A stretch of DNA of 64,000 bases from Sorex araneus (taxonomy: Eukaryota; Chordata; Mammalia; Eulipotyphla; Soricidae): contig NC_073307.1 in assembly GCF_027595985.1 (NCBI RefSeq), positions 43,626,594 through 43,690,593 of the forward strand. The letters are read 5' to 3'. The translations under genes and the position numbers were made by a program. This document shows, piece after piece, positions 23,663 to 34,062 of this stretch. Each line of letters opens with the position of its first letter. The stretch's first letter is position 1. The notes under the pieces are model-generated. The model ran no database searches and was not told the DNA's origin. It was given only the letters and a program-made list of their open reading frames with translations.

Positions 23663-24365
23663 AAGCAACAAACAAAACAAAGAACATTGCTCATGGACAA
23701 ATAGCATTCTTTCTTCCTCTCGGTGTTTTCATAATCAGTATAATCCAGAATCATTTGCAGTGGATAGGATTGTAGGAGGTGACCTTTCCAAAAGCCATTC
23801 CAACTTGACACTTATCTCTGTTGCATTGTCTGTGTTATTCAGCAAGACCACAACCAATATTAGGGTTTTCCAAGTGCCTATATTTAGTTATTAGCTCTGT
23901 CCACTGAATCACACAGTATGATATAACAAAACACAGTGTTGTAAGTCTCACAAGTGAATCAAGTACGGTGCAAATGAGCTGTTGGCTCCTACAGTCCTGT
24001 CCTGACCACCTATATGCAATTGTTTCTTTACTTTGTCAGTGTGACTGTGTTTCCAACTGAGAATATACCCATAAATGAGAAGGACTGATTTTATCATTTG
24101 ATTTTGAGGCCACCCTTAGTAAATATAGTTATCTGGAGGTGGTGTGCTCTATAATCCTGATATTATCAAATGGTGTAGCAACATGGAAGGTGAGTGCTGG
24201 GTTCTCAGTGGTGCTCTATAGCCCAACAACTGTCATTATCATTCTCAATCCATCTCCCATCTTGCCAATCAGTATTTTCTATTTTGGAACATATAAGGGA
24301 GTGAGGAGAAGCTAGTTCTCTGTTGCATTGTGATTTATTTTTGTTTTTAAATGTTTGTCTAGTTG

Positions 24366-24522
24366 TGTGGCCACACCTGCCTGTGCTCAAGACTTCTCCT
24401 GGCTCTGCACTCAGGTATCAGTCCTTGTGGGTTTCAGGTGATCCTATGGGGTGCCAGAGTTTGAACCTGGGTTGGCTCTGTGCAAGGCAAGAGCCTTACC
24501 CACTGTACTATTTCTCCAGTCC
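24366..24522 (-). mobile_element. SOR-type SINE
   Basis: GGACTGGAGAAATAGTACAG head near 24522; GTGGCCACACCTGCCTGTGC 3' part. Confidence 0.75.
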
Positions 24523-24786
24523 AGTGTGTTTTTAAAGGGAGGAGATGACTTAACTTCCTTCCTAGGTCTTCTGACGCCTCACAGAGTGCCTCAAAAACAG
24601 GGGTGCTTGAGACAAGGTGTTTCCTTACAGTTTTCACAGAGACAGTGCTCTGTGTTCCAGACTGCACAAAGTTTCATTCCCATCACCTGATGGCCAGGAA
24701 TGTCTCAGTGCCTTGAGTTGAGTTGGAGAAACTTTCCCTCAACTTTAGGAGAAAATCACTTCTATCTCTTCTCATTCTTTTCTCTC

Positions 24787-24821
24787 CGCTCTCTGTCTCT
24801 CTCTGTCTCTGTCTCTCTCTC
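24787..24821 (+). repeat. CT-rich simple repeat
   Basis: CTCTGT/CTCT units leading into the T-run of the next SINE. Confidence 0.85.
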
Positions 24822-24992
24822 TTTTTTTCTTTTTGGGTCACACCTAGCGATGCTCAGGGGTTACTCCTGGCTCTGCACTCAGGAATTACTCCTGGAGGTG
24901 CTCAGGGAACCATATGAGATGCTGGGAATCAAACCCAGGTTGGCCGAGTGCAAGGCAAATGCCCTACCTGCTGTACTATCACTCCTGCCCCC
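24822..24992 (-). mobile_element. SOR-type SINE, young
   Basis: Full length and close to consensus, GGGGCAGGAGTGATAGTACA at its 5' end. Confidence 0.9.
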
Positions 24993-25424
24993 TCATTCCT
25001 TTCTCTCTTTCCTCTCCTTTTCTTTTTGCAGTCAGGGCATGGACCTCAGGACCTCATGTGTGCAAAATGCCTGACCCTCTTCTCTTTCTCTTTCTCAATG
25101 TTGCTTCCACAGTTCTTCCAGAGACAAGCCCAGTCACTCCTTGTAAAAAAAATATTCACACAGAAGAAAAGACAAACCAATGTTATTCTACAATTCCTGG
25201 ATGGAATGTTTTCAGCTCCTCACATCCCTGTGAGCCAACAACAGACACACGTTTCTTTCTGTTACCACCAGCCTTTAACTCACAGCAACATCTTTCCATT
25301 GGTCTCCATTCCTGATGTCTTCCCGTTTCTGGTCCAGACTTCGTAGGCAGCCAGGATGCTGTTTTTACAACTCAAAAATTTTCTCATGATTAATACTCTT
25401 TCGTGGTTTCTATGTTTCCCCGTG

Positions 25425-25446
25425 TTGTAAAAAAAAAAAAAAAAAA
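25425..25446 (+). repeat. A-run
   Basis: About 20 A residues; no retrocopy body recognised next to it. Confidence 0.8.
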
Positions 25447-25555
25447 CAAAACATGTCCTGTATTGTCCATGGTTTCTGTAAAAGCTCAAACTTCCAGATC
25501 TACGAATGTGACTTTACAAAGCCTTGTGATCCACTTACTAACCACTTTTCTTTTC

Positions 25556-25692
25556 GGTTTGCAGCTACACCAGTGGTGCTCAGGAGCTACTCCTGGCTTT
25601 GTGCTCAGAGAGCCAGGCCATGCTGAGGATTGAACCCAGCCCTCCCGTGTGTGAAGCAAGTGCTTCAGCTCATTAAGCTAACTCTCTGACAC
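25556..25692 (-). mobile_element. SINE, old
   Basis: GCAGCTACACCAGTGGTGCT 3' part and ATTGAACCCAGCCCTCCCGT. Confidence 0.5.
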
Positions 25693-26104
25693 ATTAATAG
25701 CACTTTCATTCTCCTCTTCCTTTCATTCTCTTGCAGCTTTAGCAGCACTGCTAGTGTTTTGCTTGTTTGGATAGAGTGACGGCAAATCCATGACATGCAA
25801 GTCAGGATTTGTGCCTGTTAAGAAAGGGAGTGGCTCCCCCTAGTGGCAAACATGGTGTTTGTGCATCTGGTGAGTGATAACTGAAGTCCAGAGGAAGAGG
25901 CTCAGAAATTCTTCACAAGGCCACCCTAAGAGACGCAGCTTCTTCCTCCATCACTTTTTGCATTTTTAGAGAACGCAGAACTGACACTCTGAAATAAGGT
26001 GAGGTCTGTTTTCTGTTGTCATCTTCAGTTTTTTAAGGCATGGAAGGTTTTTTTTAATGTGTACTTAAAATATTTAAAATGTTCAATATGCCGAAATCCT
26101 TTTC

Positions 26105-26372
26105 AAAAATATTTATTTTTTTAACTGAATCACCGTGAGATAGACGGTTATAAAGTTTTTCATGATTGTATTTCAGTCATACAGTCTTCCATCACCAGTG
26201 TACATTTCCCACCACCAATGTCCCCAGTTTCCCTCACACCCCCCACCCCATCCCACTTTTATTCTCTCTTTCTCTCTCTCTGACTCTCTCTGTCTCTCTC
26301 TGTCTCTATCTGTCTCTGTCTCTCTCTGTCTCTCTCCCCCCCCTCCTCTCTCTGGCATTATGGTTTAGTAAG
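26105..26372 (-). mobile_element. L1 3' end with CT/GA expansion
   Basis: AACTGAATCACCGTGAGATA, ACCAGTGTACATTTCCCACC and CCACCCCATCCCA are reverse-complement L1 tail words. Positions 26264-26340 are a CTCTGT-rich expansion of its polypurine tract. Confidence 0.75.
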
Positions 26373-26497
26373 CTAAGCTGAAACTTTAACCCATGAGGTT
26401 GAGAAATTTCCCTGGAGAAGCTGACAATAGCTTAAGCCTAAGCGACAATAGCGCTTTCTCATGAGTTGATCATCCAGTGGAACAGATTTTTGCTGGT

Positions 26498-26612
26498 GGT
26501 GGGGGCCTGCTTGGCAGTGCTCAGAGGCTCTGTTGTGTAGGTGGAGCAAATACCTGGGGCCTGTCATATGCATGTGAAACATGTGTGCTACCACTTGAGC
26601 CACATCCATGGC
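26498..26612 (-). mobile_element. SINE remnant
   Basis: GGCAGTGCTCAGAGGCTCTG and CTACCACTTGAGCCACATCC suggest an old antisense tRNA SINE. Confidence 0.35.
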
Positions 26613-26712
26613 TCTGGGCTGGAGTTTTGACTTCCACAGATTCTGTGTTGTTTCGTTGCAGGAGGTGCTGAGAAACTTCTGAGAACCAGTAGCCTCTGGC
26701 CTTAATGTTCTT

Positions 26713-26898
26713 TTTTTTTTTTTTTTTTTTTGCTTTGTTTAGGTCACACCCGGCGATGCACAGGGGTTACTCCTAGCTCTGCACTCAAGAATCACTCCTG
26801 GAGATGCTCAGGGGACCATATGGGATGCTGGGAATCGAACCCGGGTCGGCCTCGTGCAAGGCAAACTCCCTACCCGCTGTGCTATCGCTCCAGCCCCA
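26713..26898 (-). mobile_element. SOR-type SINE, young
   Basis: Near-consensus copy with a long A-tail (T-run up to about 26731). An 18-bp target duplication with one mismatch, TCTGGCCTTAATGTTCTT, lies at 26695-26712 and 26899-26916. Confidence 0.94.
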
Positions 26899-27529
26899 TC
26901 TGGCCCTAATGTTCTTGAGGCACAGCTGTGGTGGGCATGACTGGCCAGCAGCACAGTCCCCTTGTGCTTTTGTTCTTGATTTGATGTTAAATAAACAGTG
27001 ACTCTCAGCCAATTCTGAAAAAAGGTCACATTAATTATTAAATTTTTAAACTTTAAAAATTAGCTCCAATTAGACATTGCAGAAAGACAGATTTGGGTAT
27101 TCACGAGAGTATAGATGTATTTTCTTTGGGCATTTCTCTGCGTCTGTAATTTTAACTAGATGGAAAAAGAATGAAGAGTTATGAACCAATATGTCCACTG
27201 GACTTCATGTTCCATGCCAGAGCTTCCAGACAACTCTTTACTAGGAAGCAATTCATGGAGAATATCCCCCATTTTTGAATTCTCATCGCCTGAAGATTGC
27301 AAACAATTCATTTCTAAATTCACTCTGAGTCAACCCACTAAACCAACTTGCATGTGTCCACCAGACAAGTTACAGATCACATGATATCCCACCTCTGGAA
27401 GAGAGAAAGCAGAGTACCTCACAGACCCAGTTCCGATCCTTTCTAGATAGATTGGATCATTGATCCCCTCCATTCATAGGGCTGTACGTGATAACATCTC
27501 CCCAGCATCAAGTGCTGTATCTGTGTCCA

Positions 27530-27885
27530 CCTCCCCACAATTCATATGTTAAAATTTTAACCCTCCTCCCCACACTGGATGATATTAGGAGGTACAGCCT
27601 TCAGGAGGTAACTGAGTGACATGGGGAAACTTTTATGAATAAAATTAATGCTGTTATAAAAGAAACCCCACAGGAACCCTGATCCTTCCATTATGTGATG
27701 ACACAGCAAGAAAGTACTATGAGCCAGAAAAAAGGGGACTTCACCAGAAGTCACCTATACTGAAAACTGGAACTGACTTCTCTGTCTCTGGGACTGTGAA
27801 AACAAACAAACAAACAAACACATTTATGTTTACAATCTGAGCCAGTCTGTGGCCTCTTAGCATGGCAGCCCAAATGAAGTAAGAA
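27530..27885 (+). mobile_element. Ancient LTR remnant, MaLR-like
   Basis: AATTCATATGTTAAAATTTT, GATGATATTAGGAGGTACAG, TTATAAAAGAAACCCCA, GATGACACAGCAAGAAAG and GCATGGCAGCCCAAATGAAG follow the order of an old mammalian retrovirus-like LTR. The exact family is from memory. No coding part accompanies it. Confidence 0.5.
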
Positions 27886-28036
27886 CTCAAGTAGAAATGG
27901 TTTTAGGAAATTTATCCTGCCTAGTTGTTGCTGACCACCAACACTTGGAGAAAAAGTTGAACTCAAAACACCAATTAAACATTTCTAGGCTTGTAGTCAT
28001 AGAGATGTGGGTTTATATAAAACTACACAGGCATCT

Positions 28037-28070
28037 GCGCGCGCGCACACACACACACATACACACACAG
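28037..28070 (+). repeat. (CG)n(CA)n microsatellite
   Basis: GCGCGCGCACACACACAC is alternating purine-pyrimidine, able to form Z-DNA. Confidence 0.9.
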
Positions 28071-28329
28071 AGAGCAGTAGTTCCATAAAGAAAATTAAAA
28101 GATACTTTATTTATCTTTTGTGGTGTTGGGATTGCATCCAGAGCTTCACACATACAAAGCAAGAAAGGTACTTGTTCAACTTAATGCTTACGGCTGGTCA
28201 GAAGATGCAGAGGAAGAAGAGAAAAGAGAGGAGGAATAAAAGGCAGAAATGACACCTCCAAATACCCATATGCCAAATGTTTAAAAGCTAATTTATTCTT
28301 ATTTGTATTATTTTCTTTTATTTGGTGGG

Positions 28330-29480
28330 GGAAACCAAACATTCATTGACTTAAAGAAGGTCTTTGATTCTGTTGAGATTGAAGTGGTCATCAAAGCCCT
28401 GGCCAAACAGGGCGTTCAAACTCAGTATATCAAAATCCTCCGAGAGCTGTATTGTGGATTCACCACCAGGATCTCACCATTCTACAAGGAAGTGATCATT
28501 GATGTAAAGAGAGGGGTGTGGCAGGGTGATATCGTTTCACCGAAACTCTTCAGTGCCACCCTCAAGAACATCATGCGACAACTGAAATGGGAAGGAATGG
28601 GAGTGAAGATAGATGGTCGCCAATTACACCACCTCCGCTTCGCTGAGGACATTGTTCTCATACGCCAAACATAAGCCAAGCGGCACAAATGCTGCCGACT
28701 TCAACCTCGAGTGTGGAAAGGTCTGATTGTAGCTGAATCTCAACAAGACGATGCTTATGAAAAACAAACTAGTCCCTGAAGCTCCATTTGCTCTCAATGG
28801 AATGAACATCTCCAAATGCAGCAGCTATGTGTACCTGGGTCGAGAAATCTACATGAGGAACGACTTGGCACCAGAACTGCACAGGAGGAAGAGAGCAGTG
28901 TGGAATGCCTTTAAGAGCATCGAAGAAGTGGTTAAGAAGACGAAGAACCTCCGACTTCGACTCTGACTCCGGGCACATCTTTTCGATTCCACCGTTCTTC
29001 TTGTACTAACATATGCCTTGGAGACCTTGGCCCTACGCAAACAGGATGAGAGCACTATTTGGGTATCCCAAAGAGGAATCAAAAGAGCTATGCTAGGAGT
29101 ATCACATCTCACTCCAGTGAGAGAAGGAATCCGGAGTTCTGACCTCCATAGACAGTCAAGAATCAGGGACACTGTCTCGTTTGCCAAGGCATCAAAAATC
29201 AGATGGGCCGGTCATGTAATGCGATTCAGAGATGACCGCTGGACTAGAGCTGTTACGGACTGGATTCCACAGGACATCAGAAGACCGCGTGGCCGCTCAC
29301 CAACTAGATGGTCAGATTTCTTCATCAAATCCCTGAATGAATGATTTGAGGCTCTTTCTGTTTCTGGAGCAAGCAGATATCATTGGGCTGCACTAGCACG
29401 CGACAGGGACAAATGGAGACGTTACTGGCGCCCGCTCAAGCAAATCCAAGATCAACAGGACGATGAGTGATACGAGTGAT
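28330..29480 (+). mobile_element. 5'-truncated RTE-clade LINE (reverse transcriptase domain)
   Basis: The fragment encodes the reverse transcriptase part of a non-LTR retrotransposon. FIDLKKVFDSVE is RT motif A, GVWQGDIVSPKLF motif B, and RFAEDIVLI motif C, where the usual FADD is now FAED. Downstream come YVYLGREI, IRWAGHVMRF and the C-terminus RWSDFFIKSLNE with a TGA at 29342-29344, typical of RTE elements. The frame shifts between 28,674 and 28,751, and an in-frame stop sits at 28965-28967, so it is dead. The endonuclease domain is missing. The 3' UTR is about 130 bases and ends in short GTGAT-like repeats, an RTE habit. I recall a published report that the RTE1_Sar family of the common shrew is closest to copies in parasitic nematodes. 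Confidence 0.85.
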
Positions 29481-29499
29481 TAGGTGGAGGAGGGGGGAA

Positions 29500-29607
29500 G
29501 AGTTTTGGACCATACCTGGAATTGCTAAGGGGCCCATATGGAGTGCCAGGGATGGAACCTGGGTCAGCATGTAAGCACCTTACCTGATACATTATCTCCT
29601 GGCCCCT
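29500..29607 (-). mobile_element. SOR-type SINE, partial
   Basis: CCATATGGAGTGCCAGGGAT and GGGGCCAGGAGATAATGTAT head; it follows the RTE 3' end directly. Confidence 0.6.
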
Positions 29608-29798
29608 AAGAAGCTGTTTTAGACCATGAAGAGGTGTAAATAATTGTGATCGTGAAGTGAGCAGACGTATTCAAAAATGCATCTCCTGTGGTCTTCCCAG
29701 GAGTCGTGCAGCTCAAGATAAAGGAGCACTGTCTAGCTTGAAGGATTCTTTGATGTTTAGATTTTTGTTTTTATTTATTTGTTTAATTAGTTAGTTTA

Positions 29799-29931
29799 GG
29801 AGCTTACTCCTGGCTCTGCACACAGGAGTCACTCCTGGCAGTGCTCAGGGAACCATGTGCATCAAATGATCAAATCAGCATCAATCACATGTAAAGTAAA
29901 CACTTTCCCCCTATATTATCTCCCTGGCCCC
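29799..29931 (-). mobile_element. SOR-type SINE
   Basis: GGCTCTGCACACAGGAGTCA body; GGGGCCAGGGAGATAATATA head near 29931. Confidence 0.72.
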
Positions 29932-29960
29932 TGTTTTCATTTAATTTAATAATTAATTTA

Positions 29961-30212
29961 GGGTTGGAGTGATACCACAGCGGCAGGGAGTTTGCCTTGC
30001 ACGTGGCCGACCCGGGTTCAATTCTTCCACTCCTCTCGGAGAGAGCCCGGCAAGCTACCAAGAGTATCCCATCCGCACGGCAGAGCCTGGCAAGCTCCCC
30101 GTGGCGTATTTGATATGCCAAAAACAGTAACAACAGGTCTCACAGTGGAGATCTTGCTGGTGCCTGCTCGAGAAAATCGATGAGCAACAGGATGGCAGTG
30201 ACAGTGACAGTG
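29961..30212 (+). mobile_element. Composite SINE with RTE tail
   Basis: B box GGTTCAATTCT, GAGAGCCCGGCAAGC core, GTGGAGATCTTGCTGG tail and three CAGTGA repeats. Perfect 13-bp target duplication AATAATTAATTTA at 29948-29960 and 30213-30225. Confidence 0.94.
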
Positions 30213-30849
30213 AATAATTAATTTATTTGAGAGCTTTCATTGTCAAGTTCAGAGGCATTTCCACCTATTCCTTGAATTTGGACCTCAACAAGCTTTAAGC
30301 ACCTACTACCACTAACTCATTCAAATCACTTGCTCACTCAAATCTCACCCTTTGTCTGAGCTAGTTTCTCTTCTCTCTCTCCATCAAACTTCACCAGACG
30401 CAATTAGAAATGGTTTAATTGTTGCATTTTATAGCATTTTAATTTCTCAGGCTCTATGATCTATTTTTAAATGATTTGTGAAAAGTTCATTCACATCACT
30501 GTGCATGTTCATTGCAGTGTAGGAGGAAAAACTTCACAGCTGATACTGTGTAGTATTCTGATGCGACATATAATTTTAGCATTGATGAGCTCATTAAGTG
30601 TTCAATTATCTGATACGTTTGAACTTTTAGTTCTTATATTATACAAATTAATTTAATGGATTGTTAAAGGAGTGAAAGCATATTTCTGGTGACAGGGAAA
30701 TTGCTTGAATTATTATTAAAAATATGAAGTGTATCTTATATTTTTAATTTAACATATTAGAATATTCTGAAAAATAGAACAGAGACTGACTTGACTTCTA
30801 ATTTCTCCAATGCATTTTCAGGATTTTCTTCTTTCAAAGCATGAGAATT

Positions 30850-31524
30850 TGGCTGCTCTCCGTTGAGATGTGACCCGAGTGGCCACATGTATGTGGCCTC
30901 TCTGTTGCTGGATGACCATAAATCTAAATGCCAACTAAACTACTTTTGGTACCAGCAGCTTCCTGCAGAAATGTCTCTAGACTGTGAACTAAGCCCCATG
31001 CTGCCCCAGGAGGGGAAAGGTTTTTCTCTCTCCGCTTTTCCTTTCTGGGGGGAAAGGCGTGGCGACCCCCATCTTATAAAGACCACTAAAGAGAGGTACG
31101 AGCTTGTAATGATGCAATTTCTGGCAGAAATCCAAAACCACGTGGCCTCGATAGCGGCCGAGTGACCTCATATCTCTTCATTCTCAGCAATGGAAAACAA
31201 ATTATCAAATGCTTCCTTTTCAGCAGGTCTGATTTGGGGGTGGGGGAACTCCAAACAATAATAGTGAGTTTTTTGTGGAAATATTGAGTGTAATCAAAGT
31301 AAAGAGAAAGTAAAGTGAAAATTATCAGCTACACAGGCAGGGGGGCGGGAGGGGAGTTATACTGGGGTTCTTAGTGGTGGAATATGTGCACTGGTGAAGA
31401 AATGGGTGTTCGATCATTGTATAACTGAGACTTAAGCCTGAATGCTTTGTAACTTTCCACATGGTGATTCAATAAAAAAAATAAAATTAAAAAAAATTAG
31501 GGAATCTTTCTAGGAAGAAAAAAA
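30850..31524 (+). mobile_element. L1-tailed composite element of unknown body, copy 1
   Basis: A body of about 400 bases with no named homology (30850-31200) joins a segment ending in the local L1 tail: ATATGTGCACTGGTGAAG, ATTGTATAACTGAGACTTAA, TGGTGATTCAATAAAAAAA. The target duplication AAAGCATGAGAATT lies at 30836-30849 and 31525-31538. A 100-codon open frame (30863-31165) lies in the body; its meaning is unknown. A second copy is at 62,419-62,935. Confidence 0.8.
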
Positions 31525-31659
31525 AAAGCATGAGAATTCAAATTATAGGTAGAACTGAAAACACTGTCACTTCTAGTCTCCCTGCAACCCCCGATCATGG
31601 TAGTGTTCCTCCCTCCTAAGCCTTGTCACTTGAAACTGCTCTGAGTTGTTTGTCTGCTT

Positions 31660-31795
31660 TGGGACCACATTCAGCTTTCGATACCACACCCTGCTCAGGA
31701 CTTAGTCCTGGCACTGCATACAGTCCCCTTTCCCCCACCCCTGGGCACAGAGCCAGGAGTAGCCCCTGAGCACTGCTGGGAGTGGCCCAATTTCT
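31660..31795. mobile_element. Two opposed SINE fragments
   Basis: An antisense piece (TTTGGGACCACATTCAGC, CTCAGGACTTAGTCCTGGCA) is followed by a sense piece (GCACAGAGCCAGGAGTAGCC). Confidence 0.5.
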
Positions 31796-31917
31796 CCACT
31801 CCAATTTACTGCTAAGAGTTACATTGAGCCTTTGACTTTCACTCTCATTACAAGTTAATTTTCAGCAATGAAGTTTGAAAATCACTAGATTACATTGTGG
31901 AAGACGGTTCGGATTTT

Positions 31918-32096
31918 TTTTTTTTTTTTTTGCTTTTAGGGTCACATCCAGCGATGCTCAGGGGTTACTCCTGGCTCTGCACTCAGTAATTACTCCCGGT
32001 GGTGCTCAGGGAACCATGTGGGATGCTGGGAATCAAACCCAGGTAGGCTGCGTGCAAGGCAAACGCCCCACCCGCTGTACTATCACTCCTGCCCCC
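31918..32096 (-). mobile_element. SOR-type SINE, young
   Basis: Near full length; T-run to 31931. Target duplication GAAGACGGTTCGGATTTT (31900-31917) is matched at 32097-32114 with two differences. Confidence 0.92.
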
Positions 32097-32216
32097 GAAG
32101 ATGGTTCAGATTTTAAAGGAAATTGCAGATTATTCCAAACTGGCGCTATCCTGTCTTTCTACTATTTCGACCTCCCCAATCTTCTCTCCACTCCAGATTA
32201 AAGCTAGCATATTTCA

Positions 32217-32393
32217 GGGCCAGAGAGATAGTATAGCAGGTGATGCCCTTGCTTCGAACGAAACCCCGCCCCAGGTTGGATCCCCCAAACCCCATACAGT
32301 CCCTACAGCATGCCAGGTGTGATCCCTGAGCCAGAGCCAGAAGTAAGCCCATCCACTGCCAGACGTGGCCTCCAAACCAAAACCAAAACTTAA
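32217..32393 (+). mobile_element. SOR-type SINE
   Basis: GGGCCAGAGAGATAGTATAG head and AACCAAAACCAAAAC tail. Confidence 0.72.
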
Positions 32394-32899
32394 AAAAAGT
32401 AATAACTAGCTTTTTTGATTCCCATGAACACACAGGTTCCATTGTCCTGACAGGAGGATTCCTTGGGAAAGCAAACCAAGTGGCCATGTGGAGTCAGGTG
32501 ACCTATGCACAGGCAGATCAGCTTTCTATGAGGGACTTTGCTGCCGTATATGCTCACTGGTGTGGTCGCACACTAATTTATTTTTCTTACACGTTGGTGT
32601 GTGATGCATTGCAATTTTAATCTTTCTCATCCATTCATTCTTTTTGTTGGTGTTTCCATTTAAGGTAAATAAATGAAGATGTGGAATAGTAATACTACTT
32701 GCTTCAAATGAAAAAAATCCAAAATACCCCCCCCCTTTTTTCTTTGAAGTTTTATCTTCCTTCTGCCCACGGGTGATAAACAACACTTGTTTCTGGTTCA
32801 GGCCCCATAAACCAAGACCATGTACGGTAGGTCCTATTATTATCCTTATTTAACACATGCAAAAATGGAGCAGAGTGGGTGAAGAGCTAATTATTAAGT

Positions 32900-33050
32900 T
32901 GTTCATGATTTATTACATTGAGTATTTCAACACCAATCCCACCACCATTATTTCCAATTTTCCAACCACCCCTCAAGTCTGCCCTATAGCAGACCCTGAA
33001 TAATTTATTTTATACTGTTTGTTATAATTTGCTAAAAATGATCTTTTTAA
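32900..33050 (-). mobile_element. Old L1 3' end
   Basis: GTATTTCAACACCAATCCCACCACC-like text near 32921-32945 and CTGCCCTATAGCAGACCCTG match reverse-complement L1 tails. Confidence 0.5.
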
Positions 33051-33059
33051 AATTATTTC

Positions 33060-33479
33060 CTTAGAAGAAGGTGTGTGAACATTGTTGTATCACCATGGAG
33101 CCATTAAGCCCTCGTAGAAGAGCTTACTCACATATTACCGGTTAAGTCTTGTGTGTTTGTAGTTGCTTAATTGAAATTGGTTGCCTTCTGCTTTACAGCC
33201 CATCCAGTGCGGTTTGCTACTCCTGGTTTTACAGTGGTGTAGTTTGAGATCTCAAGAGGTGGCATTGATTAAGGAGCTAATTAAATCCTGCAGTTGGGTG
33301 TTCCTAGAACTCGCGCCCCTGAAACAAGAAATCTACAAATTGCAAAGCGCTCTAAACAAAGGGGTTGAGTCCCCGGGTGCAGAATACGCGCTTCAAAGCT
33401 TCCTGGGTGCTGTCCAGTGAGCTGAGCGGTCTCAGATCTACAGCCTTTGTGGCTGCTTCCAGCAGCCACCTGGGGTGGC
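33060..33479. other. TMED7 upstream region without recognised gene
   Basis: No gene is seen. The sequence becomes CpG-rich toward 33,480. Confidence 0.5.
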
Positions 33480-33870
33480 AGGCCCCGCCCAGACAGCCAG
33501 TGGCCCCGCCCCTCTCCGGCTCCGCCCCCTCTCCGGCCCCGCCCCGCCGGGCTGCGGCGCGCTGGAGAGCGGCCTCCCCTGCGTCCACGTACACGCTCTC
33601 AGGCCTCTCGCCCCGCCCCTGCCGGGAGAGCGCTTCCGGGTCGCCGAGCAGGTGCCTCTGGCTCCGCCCCCTCCCGAGCACCCGCCCCCACTTCCGGCCT
33701 CCTCGGGCCTTTTCCGCCTCCTCGGTGCCGGTCTCGTCCCCGCTTCCCGGCCTTCGGCGGCCCCGGCCCGCTCGCGCAGCGTCCGTGCCCCGTCCCCGGT
33801 GGCTGTCCGGTCGGCCCGAACCTCCCGGGTCCCCGCAGCGAGCAGCGCGGACCGCACGACTCTCGGCGGG
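33480..33870 (+). promoter_or_regulatory. TMED7: TMED7 CpG-island promoter and 5' UTR
   Basis: The stretch is very GC- and CpG-rich, has no TATA box and carries repeated CCCCGCCC boxes (for example 33483-33490 and 33504-33512, and a close pair near 33536-33548), which are Sp/KLF-type sites. Two CTTCCGG motifs near 33633 and 33691 fit ETS/GABP sites. This is the usual layout of a housekeeping promoter with dispersed start sites, so no single start site can be named. The island runs on through exon 1 to about 34,200. No SINE lies between 32,391 and 35,220, as expected for a protected promoter. Confidence 0.85.
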
Positions 33871-34062
33871 ATGGCGCGACCCGGCCCGGCCGGGCGCTGG
33901 GCGGCCGCCGCGGGCCGCTGGGGCTACAGGCTGCTGGCGCTGCTGCTGCTCGTCCCGGGGCCCGGCGCCGCCTCCGAGATCACCTTCGAGCTGCCCGACA
34001 ACGCCAAGCAGTGCTTCTACGAGGACATCCCGCAGGGCACCAAGTGCACCCTCGAGTTCCAG
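33871..34062 (+). CDS. TMED7: TMED7 exon 1 coding part (residues 1-64)
   Basis: This exon starts TMED7, a type I membrane protein of the p24 gamma group. These proteins cycle between ER and Golgi and load cargo into COPII and COPI vesicles; TMED7 is also known to help TLR4 reach the cell surface. The ATG at 33871 has G at -3 and G at +4, and the protein from it matches the family's usual 224 residues. Residues 1-34 form a signal peptide with a leucine-rich core ([11 protein letters not shown]). The mature chain begins [19 protein letters not shown], the start of the GOLD domain, with Cys48 and Cys59. The exon ends in Gln64 with a GT donor at 34063 (CAG|GTACCG), phase 0. The reading frame is open for 132 codons upstream, but this looks like a GC-rich accident. 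Confidence 0.96.

Noticed and set aside
33475..33870. In-frame open extension upstream of the TMED7 ATG
   Set aside because: The 132 extra codons are Pro/Arg/Ala-rich from a CpG island. The ATG at 33871 has a strong context, begins a proper signal peptide and gives the usual protein length.
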